A stretch of DNA of 56,347 bases. Origin: Rossellomorea aquimaris. GTDB taxonomy: Bacteria; Bacillota; Bacilli; Bacillales; Bacillaceae_B. Below the pieces are notes generated by a model that made no database searches, was not told where the DNA came from, and saw nothing but the letters and a program-made list of their open reading frames with translations. The stretch lies in the NCBI RefSeq assembly GCF_000935355.1, contig NZ_JXZC01000015.1, positions 1-56,347 on the forward strand. Reading direction: 5' to 3'. Position numbers and translations under genes: made by a program. Of the stretch, positions 45,916-55,176 are shown piece after piece; position 1 is the first letter of the stretch; every line of letters starts with the position of its first letter.

Positions 45916-46788
45916 TTATTTTACCCAACCAAGAAGCATTTCACGAATCAGCTTACTTGCGGTATTGGCTGTTTGCTCGGATGGATCGTAGATCGGGGCA
46001 ACTTCTACAAGGTCTGCACCTACCACATTCACGTCCGAGTGAGCGATGGCATGGATCGATGCCAGTAATTCTTTAGACGTAATTCCTCCGCAATCTACGG
46101 TTCCTGTACCAGGAGCATGTGCAGGATCCAATACGTCGATATCGATCGTTACGTAGACCGGACGTCCTGCAAGCTGAGGAAGAATCTCTTTCAACGGTTC
46201 AAGCACTTCAAATTTCGAGATGTGCATGCCGTTTTCTTTCGCCCATTGGAATTCTTCTTTCATCCCGGAACGGATTCCGAACGAATAGACATTCTTCGGT
46301 CCGATATGCTCAGCAATTTTGCGGATTGGAGTGGAGTGGGATAATGGCTCTCCTTCATACTCTTCACGAAGATCTGTGTGAGCGTCCATATGAATAATGG
46401 CTAGATCCGGGTATTTCTTAGCGACTGCTTTCATGACCGGCCATGATACCAAGTGCTCCCCACCCATTCCGAATGGGATTTTTCCGTCTCCAAGAAGACC
46501 GTCGATATAATCTTCAATCATATCGATGCTTCGCTGCGGGTTACCGAACGGCAAAGGAATATCTCCGGCATCAAAGAACTTCACTTCTTCAAGCTCGCGG
46601 TCAAGATACGCACTATACTCTTCCAGACCGATCGACACCTCGCGGATACGGGCCGGACCAAAACGGGATCCCGGACGATAGCTGACCGTCCAATCCATCG
46701 GCATACCATAAAGAACCACCTGGCTATCCTCATACGAAGGGTGACTCTTGATAAACACATTACCTGAATAAGCCTCATCAAAACGCAT
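45916..46788 (-). CDS. speB: agmatinase SpeB
   Basis: Mn(II) ureohydrolase converting agmatine to putrescine and urea. 290 residues with metal motifs GMGGEHL, MDAHTDLRE and TIDIDVLDPAHAPGTG. ATG at 46788 has gagagg 9 nt upstream; a TTG at 46797 abuts that site. Downstream of speE in the same direction, so together they supply spermidine from agmatine. Confidence 0.95.
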   Translation of the reverse strand: MRFDEAYSGNVFIKSHPSYEDSQVVLYGMPMDWTVSYRPGSRFGPARIREVSIGLEEYSAYLDRELEEVKFFDAGDIPLPFGNPQRSIDMIEDYIDGLLGDGKIPFGMGGEHLVSWPVMKAVAKKYPDLAIIHMDAHTDLREEYEGEPLSHSTPIRKIAEHIGPKNVYSFGIRSGMKEEFQWAKENGMHISKFEVLEPLKEILPQLAGRPVYVTIDIDVLDPAHAPGTGTVDCGGITSKELLASIHAIAHSDVNVVGADLVEVAPIYDPSEQTANTASKLIREMLLGWVK

Positions 46789-46810
46789 ACTCTTCAACCT
46801 CTCTTTTTAG

Positions 46811-46858
46811 AGGGACGGACCTCTAGAAAGTGCTAAGCACCTCCTGAGGCCCGTCCCT
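46811..46858. repeat. paired GGTCCGTCCCT motifs between speE and speB
   Basis: agggacgg (46811) and ccgtccct (46851) form 8-bp arms around a 32-bp loop that itself carries gtgctaagcac. A transcript across speE-speB would form this hairpin. Confidence 0.65.
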
Positions 46859-46889
46859 ACCCAATTTAAATTATTTTTATTAAATTTTT

Positions 46890-46902
46890 AGGTCCGTCCC
46901 TC
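46890..46902. repeat. GGTCCGTCCCTC motif copy
   Basis: aggtccgtccctc directly after the speE stop (46907); third motif copy within 100 bp. Confidence 0.6.
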
Positions 46903-46906
46903 AAAT

Positions 46907-47737
46907 TTATTTTGTTAAGTCTTTAACGAATTTAGGCAGAGCGAATGCTGCTTTGTGAAGTTCCGGTGTGTAGTACTTAGATTCGATGTCATGGAAACGA
47001 TCTTCCGGTACTTCGATTGGATCGTGCTTTTTCGAACCGATGGTGAATGCCCATAGTCCGCTTGGGTATGTCGGGATATTTGCCGTGTAAAGACGTGTAA
47101 TCGGGAATATCTCTTTAACATCGCTTTGAACTTGGCGGATAAGATCCGCTTTGAACCAAGGATTATCACACTGAGCGACAAAGATTCCGTCTTCTTTCAG
47201 TGCTTTCGAGATCCCTGCATAGAAACCTTTTGTGAATAGGTTTACAGCTGGTCCGACCGGCTCAGTGGAGTCAACCATGATCACGTCATATTCATTTTCA
47301 CTTTTCGCGATATGCATGAAGCCATCGTCCACCTGTACGTCAACGCGCTCATTCTCAAGTTCTCCAGCAATCTCCGGAAGATATTTCTTAGAGTACTCGA
47401 TCACTTTTCCGTCGATTTCAACAAGAACCGCTTTCTTCACGCTTGGGTGCTTTAACACTTCACGGATTACGCCGCCGTCTCCGCCACCGACAACCAATAC
47501 CTTCTCAGGGTTCGGATGTGTGAATAAAGGAACGTGGGCTACCATTTCGTGATAGACGAACTCGTCTTTTTGACTTGTCATCACCATTCCATCAAGGAAT
47601 AGCATGTTCCCCCACTCTTCTGTCTCAGCCATTTCAAGATATTGAAAATCCGTTTGCTCTGTATGTAAAGTCTTCTTGATTTTCATCGTGATTCCGAAGT
47701 TTTCTGTTTGTTTCTCTGTGTACCAAAGTCCACTCAT
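46907..47737 (-). CDS. speE: spermidine synthase
   Basis: Aminopropyl transferase making spermidine from putrescine and decarboxylated SAM. 276 residues from ATG 47737 (aagggaag upstream). Motifs: [14 protein letters not shown] (84-89) with [22 protein letters not shown] and VDSTEPVGP. First gene of speE-speB. Confidence 0.95.
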   Translation of the reverse strand: MSGLWYTEKQTENFGITMKIKKTLHTEQTDFQYLEMAETEEWGNMLFLDGMVMTSQKDEFVYHEMVAHVPLFTHPNPEKVLVVGGGDGGVIREVLKHPSVKKAVLVEIDGKVIEYSKKYLPEIAGELENERVDVQVDDGFMHIAKSENEYDVIMVDSTEPVGPAVNLFTKGFYAGISKALKEDGIFVAQCDNPWFKADLIRQVQSDVKEIFPITRLYTANIPTYPSGLWAFTIGSKKHDPIEVPEDRFHDIESKYYTPELHKAAFALPKFVKDLTK

Positions 47738-48173
47738 TGTTTCAACTTCCCTTCTTGTTTTCAATTATTATTGATTTTTTTCGCTGTTTCCGTCCTGCGC
47801 TGGAAAAATCATATACCACTAGTTTGAGTTTTCACACGTTCATCTTAAGGACAAAATAGATCACTCAGTCAAGCTAAAGCCTGAAATAACGGGCTTTACT
47901 CCTATATTGTAAAAACGTCCAAAGGAGACGTCATTTTTATCCTTCCCTATCATGATAAATACAAACATGAGAAAAAGTATAGTGGAATCTAGCAAAATTT
48001 CAAGTGAAATTTTTTCTAAAACTTTGACGTTTAAAAACTCGTAAAACTTTTCATACTGATACTACACACTAAACATAATATAGGATGTTTATTCAAGTCC
48101 AACATATAAATATAAAATCCGAGGTCCGTCCCTCATAAGTGACGGACCCCGGGTAGAGAAAGCAGGGAGAGGT
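47738..48173. other. speE-pbpG divergent intergenic region
   Basis: 436 bp. Contains a small hairpin acgtcc-aaa-ggagacgt with T tract near 47925-47950, a possible speE promoter on the minus strand (TTGACT, 19 nt, TAAGAT near 47840-47870), and a GGTCCGTCCCT hairpin at 48121-48149. No gene recognised. A sigma-F/G promoter for pbpG was searched for and not convincingly found. Confidence 0.45.
48121..48149. repeat. GGTCCGTCCCT hairpin upstream of pbpG
   Basis: ggtccgtc/gacggacc 8-bp perfect stem, 25 bp before the pbpG start, so it lies in the mRNA leader. Confidence 0.65.
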
Positions 48174-50240
48174 ATGGAACTTATTGCTGGAATGGAGAAA
48201 ACTAAAAAGTATGCGAGAGTGGCAGTCGTTGGGGCTTTATTGATTATGATCCTCTTTCTGGCAGGGCTGATCGGGATATTAACGTACGCTAAAATCCAGG
48301 GACCCCCTCCTCTTGCCGTGCCCCAATCTACTTTGCTCTACAGTGAAGATGGATCGGTTATAGGGGAAACCAATACAGGTGAAAAACGCTATTGGGTGGG
48401 ACTGAAGGAAATTTCCCCGGCACTCATCGAAGCTACCATTTCAATCGAGGACAAAAGCTTCTATCAGCACTATGGCTTTGACATCAAACGTATGGCGGGA
48501 GCAGCACTTGCGGACCTAAAAGCCATGGCAAAGGTGCAAGGAGCCAGTACCATTTCTCAGCAGTATGCTCGTAATCTATTTTTATCCCATGATAAGACAT
48601 GGAAAAGAAAGATTTCAGAAGCCCTCTATACGATTCGAATCGAGATGAACTATTCGAAGAAAGAAATTCTAGAAGGCTATTTAAATACAATCTATTATGG
48701 ACATGGCGCTTATGGAGTAAAGGCAGCAAGTCTTTACTATTTCGGTAAGGATCCCAATCAATTGACTGTTGCCGAAGCTGCAATGCTTGCCGGAATCCCT
48801 AAAGCACCGACTTACTATTCACCCGTCGCCAATATGGAGAATGCCAAGAAGCGGCAGGAGCTGATCCTTCAGTCGATGACCGGGGACGGCTTCATTACAA
48901 AAGAGCAGCAGGCAGTCTCCAAAGCCGCACCGATTACCATTATAGGCGAGCACGCACATCAAAAGGCAGAAACGGCGCCATACTTTCAAGATGTTGTAAA
49001 AAGTATTCTGCGCTCTGACTTAGGCATCGAAGAGCGAACCATCGAAATGGGCGGATTAAAGGTTTACACAACCCTCAAATCCGACCATCAAAAAGTAGCA
49101 GAAAAAGTAGTGAAGGAACAAATCCCTGATGAGTCTGATATTCAACTTGGATTTGTGTCCATGGATCCCAAGAATGGATTTGTTACAGCGCTTGTTGGTG
49201 GAAGAAGCTACGAGGAAAGCCCGTTTAATCGTGCAGTGCAGGCCATCCGTCAGCCGGGGTCAACGATCAAGCCTCTCCTTTACTATTCTGCCCTGGAGCA
49301 AGGCTTCACTCCTTCAACGACCATGAAAAGTGAGTTAACGTCATTCACATTTGATGACGGCAAAGCGAAATACACACCTCATAATTACAACAACAAATAT
49401 GCAGGTGATGACATCACCCTCGCTCAGGCCATCGCTCTTTCAGATAATGTTTATGCAGTGAAAACCCATCTTTTCATCGGTCAAGATACCTTAACGAAAA
49501 CAGCCCAAGAGAAGTTCGGATTAACGACTAAGGTAAAGAAGTACCCTTCCTCGGCACTCGGTACATCAGGGGCAAGAGTCATCGATATGGTCAACGCCTA
49601 CAATATCTTCGCCAATGGAGGCAATAAGGTGAAACCAGTATTCATCACACGTGTGGAAGACTGGTCAGGAAACGTCATTTATGAACATAAATCAGAAAAA
49701 GAACAAGTTTTGAATCCTGATACCGCATATGTCATGACCCATATGCTGAGTGGCATATTCGATCCAAAGCTCAATGATTACTCAACGGTTACGGGAATCC
49801 AGATCCGGAAAGACGCCACCCGTCCCTATGCCGGAAAATCGGGTACAACCAACACAGACAACTGGATGATCGGCTACTCACCTCAGCTTACAGCAGGAGT
49901 ATGGACAGGATATGATAAAGAAAAAGAAATCTCCCTTGTGGACGATAAATATTTGGCCAAGAAAATCTGGGTGAACTTCATGGAGGAAGCCCTAAAGGAT
50001 GAACCCGTCAAAAACTTCAAACCAACGAAGGGTGTCGTCGGCGTAGCCGTGAATCCCCATAACGGATTACTTGCCACAGAGGACTGTCCCGTGCAGCGCT
50101 TCACGTACTTTGTAAAAGGAACCGAACCTACCGAGTACTGCCATGTACATCTGGGTGAAAAAGAAGCTCCAAAAGAAAAGTCCCCTGGCAAAAAAGAAGA
50201 TAAGCCATGGTATGAAAAGGTGAAGGATTGGATTTTTTGA
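48174..50240 (+). CDS. pbpG: class A penicillin-binding protein (PbpG/PBP2d-like)
   Basis: Bifunctional peptidoglycan synthase, 688 residues. Short cytoplasmic tail, membrane anchor (about 14-38), glycosyltransferase GT51 domain with catalytic Glu92 in IEDKSFYQHYG and ASTISQQYARN, then transpeptidase with SxxK Ser363 (GSTIK), SDN (423-425) and KSGT (555-558). A Lys/Glu/Pro-rich C-terminal tail ends KVKDWIF. Position beside ywhD matches pbpG, a forespore PBP in B. subtilis. ATG at 48174 follows gggagaggt. The stop is immediately followed by a repeat element. Confidence 0.92.
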   Translation: MELIAGMEKTKKYARVAVVGALLIMILFLAGLIGILTYAKIQGPPPLAVPQSTLLYSEDGSVIGETNTGEKRYWVGLKEISPALIEATISIEDKSFYQHYGFDIKRMAGAALADLKAMAKVQGASTISQQYARNLFLSHDKTWKRKISEALYTIRIEMNYSKKEILEGYLNTIYYGHGAYGVKAASLYYFGKDPNQLTVAEAAMLAGIPKAPTYYSPVANMENAKKRQELILQSMTGDGFITKEQQAVSKAAPITIIGEHAHQKAETAPYFQDVVKSILRSDLGIEERTIEMGGLKVYTTLKSDHQKVAEKVVKEQIPDESDIQLGFVSMDPKNGFVTALVGGRSYEESPFNRAVQAIRQPGSTIKPLLYYSALEQGFTPSTTMKSELTSFTFDDGKAKYTPHNYNNKYAGDDITLAQAIALSDNVYAVKTHLFIGQDTLTKTAQEKFGLTTKVKKYPSSALGTSGARVIDMVNAYNIFANGGNKVKPVFITRVEDWSGNVIYEHKSEKEQVLNPDTAYVMTHMLSGIFDPKLNDYSTVTGIQIRKDATRPYAGKSGTTNTDNWMIGYSPQLTAGVWTGYDKEKEISLVDDKYLAKKIWVNFMEEALKDEPVKNFKPTKGVVGVAVNPHNGLLATEDCPVQRFTYFVKGTEPTEYCHVHLGEKEAPKEKSPGKKEDKPWYEKVKDWIF

Positions 50241-50366
50241 TAGAAAAGCGGAAGGGGCTTGCTCTGGGGCGACAAGCATAAGACGAGTAACCCGGAAAGG
50301 CGTTTTTTGCCTTTTGGGGTTACTTGGCTTATGACCTCGAGCCCCAAGCCCCTGGAGCTGGACATG
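50241..50366 (+). repeat. TAGAAAAGCG-family element, tandem copy 1
   Basis: Begins on the base after the pbpG stop and runs tagaaaagcggaagg ... cctggagctggaca. Arms ggggcttg/caagcccc, cataag/cttatg, aaaggc/gcctttt. Confidence 0.8.
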
Positions 50367-50491
50367 TAGAAAAGCGGAGGCGGCTTGCTCAGGCCCGACA
50401 AGCATAAGGCGAGAACGCCGGAAAGGCGCTCTTTGCCTTTTTGGCGTTCTTGACTTATGACCTCGAGGGACTAGCCGCCGGAGCTGGATAA
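50367..50491 (+). repeat. TAGAAAAGCG-family element, tandem copy 2
   Basis: Head-to-tail with copy 1 (126 bp later). Arms differ by compensating changes (ggcggct...agccgcc; gaacgcc...ggcgttc), so base pairing rather than sequence is conserved. Confidence 0.8.
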
Positions 50492-50520
50492 TAGAAAAGC
50501 GGAGGCGGCTTGGGCAGGCA
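50492..50520 (+). repeat. TAGAAAAGCG-family element, truncated copy 3
   Basis: First 29 bp of the unit (tagaaaagcggaggcggctt), then the sequence changes to the 21-bp periodic array. Confidence 0.75.
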
Positions 50521-50541
50521 GAAAAGTCGGTGTTCACAATT

Positions 50542-50720
50542 TGGCGCAACAAAGTTCGAATGTGGCACAACAAAACCGGAAAGTGGCACAAGTTTGCCGG
50601 AAAGTGGCACAACAAATCCAAAAAGTGGCACAAGTTCATTCGATTGTGCCCCATCAAACCCTAAAAGTGCCCAAGTTCGTCCGAATGCGCCGCAACTAAC
50701 CAAAAAAGTGCCGCAACAAA
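50542..50720. repeat. degenerate 21-bp tandem array downstream of pbpG
   Basis: Units led by tggcacaa (variants tggcgcaa, tgccccat, tgcccaag, tgccgcaa) start at 50542, 50563, 50584, 50605, 50626, 50647 and 50668, then near 50688 and 50709. The open frames across it are heptad artefacts of the period (21 = 7 codons) with no ribosome-binding site. Confidence 0.75.
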
Positions 50721-50763
50721 TCCAATTCACGCCTACAAATCACGCCAAATCTCTATAAAAAAA

Positions 50764-50802
50764 ACGAAAAACCACGGGCTTGTGCGAACCCGTGGTTTTT
50801 CA
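50764..50802. terminator. bidirectional terminator between pbpG and ywhD
   Basis: aaaaaccacggg/cccgtggttttt stem with loop cttgtgcgaa; A and T tracts on both sides. Separated from pbpG by ~520 bp of repeats and from ywhD by 120 bp. Confidence 0.85.
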
Positions 50803-50925
50803 TGTCCTAGTTTATGTGCAAACTGTGATTTAAGTGTACTTTTTTTCTAGCGTAAGGGCAAGATGTGAACGACATATTCAAAAAAATGTCATAGTTTGTT
50901 CACAAAAGAAATTTTTTCTATATGT

Positions 50926-51429
50926 TTAAACTTTTAACGCTTCCTTTAATTCATCTTTTGAGCGTTCCCACATACCCTCATCATGTTTTTTCAAGAAGTC
51001 AGAAAGAATCCCTTTCGATTTGTCATCCAGTTGATCGAGGACAATTTTCCTTTTAATCGATTTATCCATATTATTCACATGCTCCGGCATGGACTTGTAG
51101 CCTCTCCTCTTTTCACGGTTCACGACCAGCTCACAAGCCGTTACGCCAGCATAGTACGGGCCGTCTTCCATACGGTCAATGGTCACCCAGATTAACCAAT
51201 ACGGCTTTCCGCCTGCTGAGTCCTCACGGTTATTCGTGAACTTTATCCCTTTTTCGATCGGGCTCCTCGCATGCATCGCTCCGATTTCAATCGTCGCTTC
51301 CCCTTCTTCGACGTCAATCATCACAGGGGAGACATTATCAAGACTTAATGATCCTACTCCATAGCCACCGTGGCCATCCGTCGGGTCACTTTTGATGATA
51401 TTAAATCCAATGTTCTTTTTCTTTTCCAT
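50926..51429 (-). CDS. ywhD: YwhD family protein
   Basis: 167-residue soluble protein, conserved in Bacilli next to ywhC; function unknown to me. Visible features: N-terminal FNIIKSDPTDGHGGYGVGSL, acidic strand VMIDVEEGEATIEIGAMHARS and a charged helical C-terminus (DDKSKGILSDFLKKHDE). No membrane segment. Ggag precedes ATG. Same strand as ywhC, 29 bp apart. Confidence 0.85.
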   Translation of the reverse strand: MEKKKNIGFNIIKSDPTDGHGGYGVGSLSLDNVSPVMIDVEEGEATIEIGAMHARSPIEKGIKFTNNREDSAGGKPYWLIWVTIDRMEDGPYYAGVTACELVVNREKRRGYKSMPEHVNNMDKSIKRKIVLDQLDDKSKGILSDFLKKHDEGMWERSKDELKEALKV

Positions 51430-51458
51430 GTATCTTCACTCCTTCAAAGTCGACATAA

Positions 51459-52145
51459 CTAGCTAAAGACTGAAAAAACAGTCGTAAAAATCGCACTGAA
51501 AGCCTGGTTTGTTGCTGTCATCCCACCTTGTAACAACGGCCAGATCGTATACTCGTCAAGAGGTGTAATCACAATGATCAGAAATAAAACGACTCCATAC
51601 TGTTCATACTGAGTCAATTTTGCCCTGATATGATTCGGTGATAAATCCTCTATGATCCGGTACCCATCCAACGGTGGAAAGGGCAGCAGATTAAATACAA
51701 ATAACAACACGTTCAGGTACACAATCATCTGCAGGAGATCGATGACAAAGGGTGGAACTCCCACTCCACCTGTTACTCCTACAAAAAAATAAAAAAATCC
51801 AAATGCGATGAATGCTAGCAAGAAATTACTCAGGGGACCTGCCACTGAAACTAATGCTCCTGCCAAACGGGGATTTTTAAACCGGGATCTCATGACCGGT
51901 ACAGGACGCGCCCAGCCAAACCCCGCAATTAATATTAAAATGGTCCCAAGAGGATCCAGATGTTGAATCGGATTTAATGTGAGTCGTCCTTGATCCTTCG
52001 CTGTCGTATCCCCAAATTTGTATGCCACAAACGCATGGGCAAACTCATGAACCGTAAAGGCCATGACCAGGGCAATCACCACAAAAGGAAGCTCTTCCAA
52101 CCGAAAGACGGAAAAAGACTCAAAAAGCTGGCTAAATGTATCCAA
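51459..52145 (-). CDS. ywhC: site-2 protease family zinc metalloprotease YwhC
   Basis: Intramembrane metalloprotease, 228 residues with about five hydrophobic segments. Zinc motif HEFAH (33-37) in the first membrane helix region, GPLSNFLLAF, and the third-ligand motif NLLPFPPLDGYR. Substrate unknown. The start is TTG at 52145, with ggag 9-10 nt upstream. Operon with ywhD likely. Confidence 0.9.
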   Translation of the reverse strand: MDTFSQLFESFSVFRLEELPFVVIALVMAFTVHEFAHAFVAYKFGDTTAKDQGRLTLNPIQHLDPLGTILILIAGFGWARPVPVMRSRFKNPRLAGALVSVAGPLSNFLLAFIAFGFFYFFVGVTGGVGVPPFVIDLLQMIVYLNVLLFVFNLLPFPPLDGYRIIEDLSPNHIRAKLTQYEQYGVVLFLIIVITPLDEYTIWPLLQGGMTATNQAFSAIFTTVFSVFS

Positions 52146-52356
52146 AGTATGTACTCCTTTAAAAAATGGTTTACTTTCTTATTCAATAGTATACAGAAAA
52201 ATTCCTGCATTCATGACCACACGAAGAAAATTCCTATTTCCCATCATAACAAACTTGCTCTCACATCCCCTACCCATTACATTTAATAGGGAGGGAGGGA
52301 GAATGAACAAGCCTACCACAGATTGTACCAAAACAAAAAGCAAGGAGCGAATCATA

Positions 52357-52542
52357 ATGCCTTATATCACAGTAAAAATGCTAGAAGGCCGTTCAGAAGA
52401 ACAAAAACGCGCCCTAGTTGAAAAAGTAACCGAAGCCGTAAGCGAAACAACCGGAGCACCTGAAGAAAAAATCGTTGTCTTCATTGAAGAAATGACGAAA
52501 GGTCACTATGCAGTTGGTGGAAAGCGTTTAAGTGACCAATAG
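52357..52542 (+). CDS. ywhB: 2-hydroxymuconate (4-oxalocrotonate) tautomerase YwhB
   Basis: Small homohexameric tautomerase, 61 residues, with Pro at position 2 (PYITVKMLEGRS) that becomes the catalytic N-terminal Pro1 after Met removal. ATG at 52357 has aaggag 9 nt upstream. An in-frame ATG at 52303 with a stronger ggagggaggga site would add 18 residues and bury the catalytic proline. The stop codon TAG is the first three bases of a TAGAAAAGCG repeat remnant. Physiological substrate unknown. Confidence 0.88.
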   Translation: MPYITVKMLEGRSEEQKRALVEKVTEAVSETTGAPEEKIVVFIEEMTKGHYAVGGKRLSDQ

Positions 52543-52563
52543 AAAAGCGGAGGCGGCTTGATA
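52540..52563 (+). repeat. TAGAAAAGCG-family remnant providing the ywhB stop
   Basis: tagaaaagcggaggcggctt followed by gata; the first three bases are the ywhB stop codon. It is the 5' end of the family only. Confidence 0.75.
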
Positions 52564-52596
52564 CCCGATCCTGCTTTTATTTTTCTCCTGCCAAAA

Positions 52597-52623
52597 GGGG
52601 ATCACCCCAAAAGAGTGATCCCC
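52597..52623. terminator. terminator between ywhB and ywgA
   Basis: ggggatcac/gtgatcccc perfect 9-bp stem between convergent genes; TTTT on the minus strand favours ywgA, 23 bp upstream. Confidence 0.7.
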
Positions 52624-52645
52624 ACCATTCATATTAAAACGTCCA

Positions 52646-53155
52646 CTATTGAACGATTTTTTTCATTTTTAATCCTTCGATGTATGCGAAGGCCTCATCA
52701 ATCTCTTCTGTTGTATATTTCTGCTTGCTCTTAAGTGTGAATACTTTCTCCACGACTTCTTCTTTTGGAAGGTTATCAAAATATAAGACTGTCGAAACAA
52801 GTTCAAGGAAGCGTGCTGATTGAACGTTCATATCCGTCAGGCAATCTTCTAAGCAAGGCATTTCTTTTTCATATATTTGCAGGAAGTCTTCTCCTTCTTT
52901 GGTGACGGTGTACCGGTATTGATAATAGCCGCCCTTTTTTTCCTTCACCTCGGAGATGAATCCCATATTGCAGAGCTCTTCAACCCGAAGCGTAAGCTCT
53001 TCTGAATACGGTCCATAAAAATGGAACTGAAATTTTTCCTGAAACGGGAATTCAAGCTTCTTCGCGATGAAGATCATCTTCTGAAGCTTTTTTCTTCCCA
53101 CCACTTCACCTGAGGCTAAGAAGGCACTCATTAATTTTGCATGATCTTTCAACAA
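52646..53155 (-). CDS. ywgA: YwgA family protein
   Basis: 169 residues, soluble; conserved upstream neighbour of ywfO in Bacilli. The N-terminal part (LMSAFLASGEVVGRKKLQKMIFIAKKL) and FHFYGPYSEEL resemble the GepA/DUF4065 (SocA-like) fold, but I do not recognise a proven function. Start is TTG at 53155 (two consecutive TTG codons) with aggag 10 nt upstream. Same direction as ywfO, 58 bp apart. Confidence 0.8.
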   Translation of the reverse strand: MLKDHAKLMSAFLASGEVVGRKKLQKMIFIAKKLEFPFQEKFQFHFYGPYSEELTLRVEELCNMGFISEVKEKKGGYYQYRYTVTKEGEDFLQIYEKEMPCLEDCLTDMNVQSARFLELVSTVLYFDNLPKEEVVEKVFTLKSKQKYTTEEIDEAFAYIEGLKMKKIVQ

Positions 53156-53213
53156 TGTACGTCATCTCCTACTCCTAGTATTGCGTTTGTAGATCCTCAT
53201 TGTGTCGCGTCGT

Positions 53214-54515
53214 TTATGTTAGTTCCAGGATCGTACGTATTTGTCTCTTAATATTTTTCTTCGTTGATTCGTCATATAGTAAATCCACTGGATAATATAA
53301 TTTATGGTCGGTCCGGCGTTTTCCGGAAATAGAATCGACGATATCCGACTGCCTGGATAATTCACGCAGCTCATCATTCCTCATCAACAGATGAATCGGA
53401 AGCCGTTCTTCTTCCTCGCCAGGTCTGTAGAAATCGTATGGAAGGTCTGAAGATGAGTCCACCACTAAGTAATAATCAGGGTCGATCCCCGCTTTTTTAA
53501 ACAGGACTTCAAGCTCACTATGCTTCTTATATTCCTTAGCCGGATCGAATTCCACGTACTTAAATAAATTACGGTTCATGAACCGCTCGCATAAGTCCCG
53601 TAAAATCGGATCCTCTTCTTCCTGCCAAATTTGGAAATAATACATGATGACCGCTTCATCCAGCTTTAAATAATCCTGGAGGGAAACCTCTTCTTCAAAC
53701 AGGGAGTAAAAATGGACCGGGTCTAGCTTAAAGGAATAAAACTCTTCATGAAGCTCCTTCGCTCTATGTAGAATCTTCGTTAAAATCACTTCAGCACTCC
53801 GGGTGACCGGATGGAAATAAACCTGCCAGTACATCTGATAACGGCTCATAATATAGTCTTCCACTGCATGCATTCCGCTTTGTTTGATCACCACTTGGTC
53901 TTCACGGGGTCTCATGACGCGAAGAATCCTCTCCATATCGAAATGTCCGTAGCTGACTCCGGTAAAATAAGCGTCACGCTGCAAATAATCCATGCGGTCT
54001 GCATCAATCTGACTTGAAATCAGGCTGACAACCAGTTTGTTCTCATACGTCTTCGCAATCACTTCCGCTACATGCTTCGGAAAATCCGGTCCCACTTTTC
54101 TGAGAACCGCATTCACCTCTGTATCTCCTAAAATGATGGCTTGAGTGAAATGCTCGTGATCCAGGTGAAACACTTTTTCAAAGGAATGAGAAAACGGCCC
54201 ATGCCCTAGATCATGTAATAACGCAGCGCAAAGGGACAATAATCGCTCATCCTGATTCCACTCGGGCCTGCCGGCGAATACATCATCGACGATCCGGCGG
54301 ATAATTTCATACACACCCAGAGAATGATTGAACCTGCTGTGTTCCGCACCATGAAAGGTTAAGTAGGTGGTCCCCAGCTGCCTGATCCTGCGAAGTCGTT
54401 GAAACTCTTTCGTTCCAATCAAATCCCAAATCACACGATCCCTTACATGAACATACCGATGAACAGGGTCTTTAAATACTTTTTCTTCATGTAATTTCTG
54501 CTTGGCATACTCCAT
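53214..54515 (-). CDS. ywfO: HD-domain phosphohydrolase YwfO (dNTPase-like)
   Basis: 433 residues. HD metal motif: His64 (SRFNHSLG), His101-Asp102 (LLHDLGHG) and Asp171 (SQIDADRMDYL), the arrangement of SAMHD1/dGTPase-type triphosphohydrolases. Likely hydrolyses (d)NTPs; substrate not determined here. ATG with agaggg upstream. First gene before ywgA. Confidence 0.9.
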   Translation of the reverse strand: MEYAKQKLHEEKVFKDPVHRYVHVRDRVIWDLIGTKEFQRLRRIRQLGTTYLTFHGAEHSRFNHSLGVYEIIRRIVDDVFAGRPEWNQDERLLSLCAALLHDLGHGPFSHSFEKVFHLDHEHFTQAIILGDTEVNAVLRKVGPDFPKHVAEVIAKTYENKLVVSLISSQIDADRMDYLQRDAYFTGVSYGHFDMERILRVMRPREDQVVIKQSGMHAVEDYIMSRYQMYWQVYFHPVTRSAEVILTKILHRAKELHEEFYSFKLDPVHFYSLFEEEVSLQDYLKLDEAVIMYYFQIWQEEEDPILRDLCERFMNRNLFKYVEFDPAKEYKKHSELEVLFKKAGIDPDYYLVVDSSSDLPYDFYRPGEEEERLPIHLLMRNDELRELSRQSDIVDSISGKRRTDHKLYYPVDLLYDESTKKNIKRQIRTILELT

Positions 54516-54756
54516 CTTCTACCCTCTTCCTAAACTAGCATATTTCTATTATAGCGACTCTTTTCCTCGTATTCATCTCGAATTTTGTCGAAAAAAATAG
54601 GTATTTGGCCTTTGATTGACCAACTACAAGCGTTCCAAATCCTTCAAAAAAAGTTGGCCGCTTGACAAAAACCTCTACATAATAATTCTCTACCCCTTAA
54701 CTAGTTTCCTTTTCTAAAGAGGCGCAAACCTTTATTTATTTTTATCCATAGAAAAG

Positions 54757-54781
54757 AAAAAACTCCCTCACTGGAAGTTTT
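54757..54781 (-). terminator. terminator of the YuzB-like gene
   Basis: Minus strand aacttcc-agtga-gggagtt followed by six T, 4 bp after the stop. Confidence 0.75.
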
Positions 54782-54784
54782 CCT

Positions 54785-55009
54785 TTATTTCTTTATTTTC
54801 TTGATCACTTTTTCCATTAGCTCTTCTTCAGTCAACGCCGCTACAGGACGATTATTCACAAAGGCGAATGTCTTCTTGCGTCCTGGACCACAATAGGATT
54901 GACACGCAATATCGATCGGTGCCTCCGGGTCAATTTCTTTTAATTTGGGAATTAATGTTTTTAGGTTAACGGCCTGACAATCATCGCAAACACGGAATTC
55001 GTTTGCCAT
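54785..55009 (-). CDS. DUF1450 / YuzB-like protein
   Basis: 74 residues of the DUF1450 (UPF0349) family. Four cysteines: CDDC (8-11) and CQSYCG (36-41), a pattern like thioredoxin-like ferredoxins or a metal site, with the conserved [12 protein letters not shown] strand. Function unknown. aaaggg precedes ATG. A single gene between ywfO and rsfA. Confidence 0.8.
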   Translation of the reverse strand: MANEFRVCDDCQAVNLKTLIPKLKEIDPEAPIDIACQSYCGPGRKKTFAFVNNRPVAALTEEELMEKVIKKIKK

Positions 55010-55176
55010 CTGTCAACAACCCTTTCTATCTATTGAAATGGATTTCATTCGTCGTAAACATCGATTTATAGAATACAGTTTTCTGCAATATTTTGCAAGG
55101 GAACATCGTTTCCAGCTTGTGGGAATCGTCACTTATACAACGAAACTAGCAGACAAAAAATAAATTTAACATATTC

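Noticed and set aside
50510..50758. Open frame with heptad pattern (GTTxPxS / LVPLSGF on the other strand)
   Set aside because: It is a by-product of the 21-bp DNA period (7 codons). The sister arrays at 24639 (20 bp) and 8764 (20/21) are not in-frame, so the period, not a protein, is the conserved feature.
52063..52302. Long upstream extension of ywhB antisense to ywhC
   Set aside because: Lies over the ywhC start and promoter, no family similarity; the real gene starts at 52357 (or possibly 52303).
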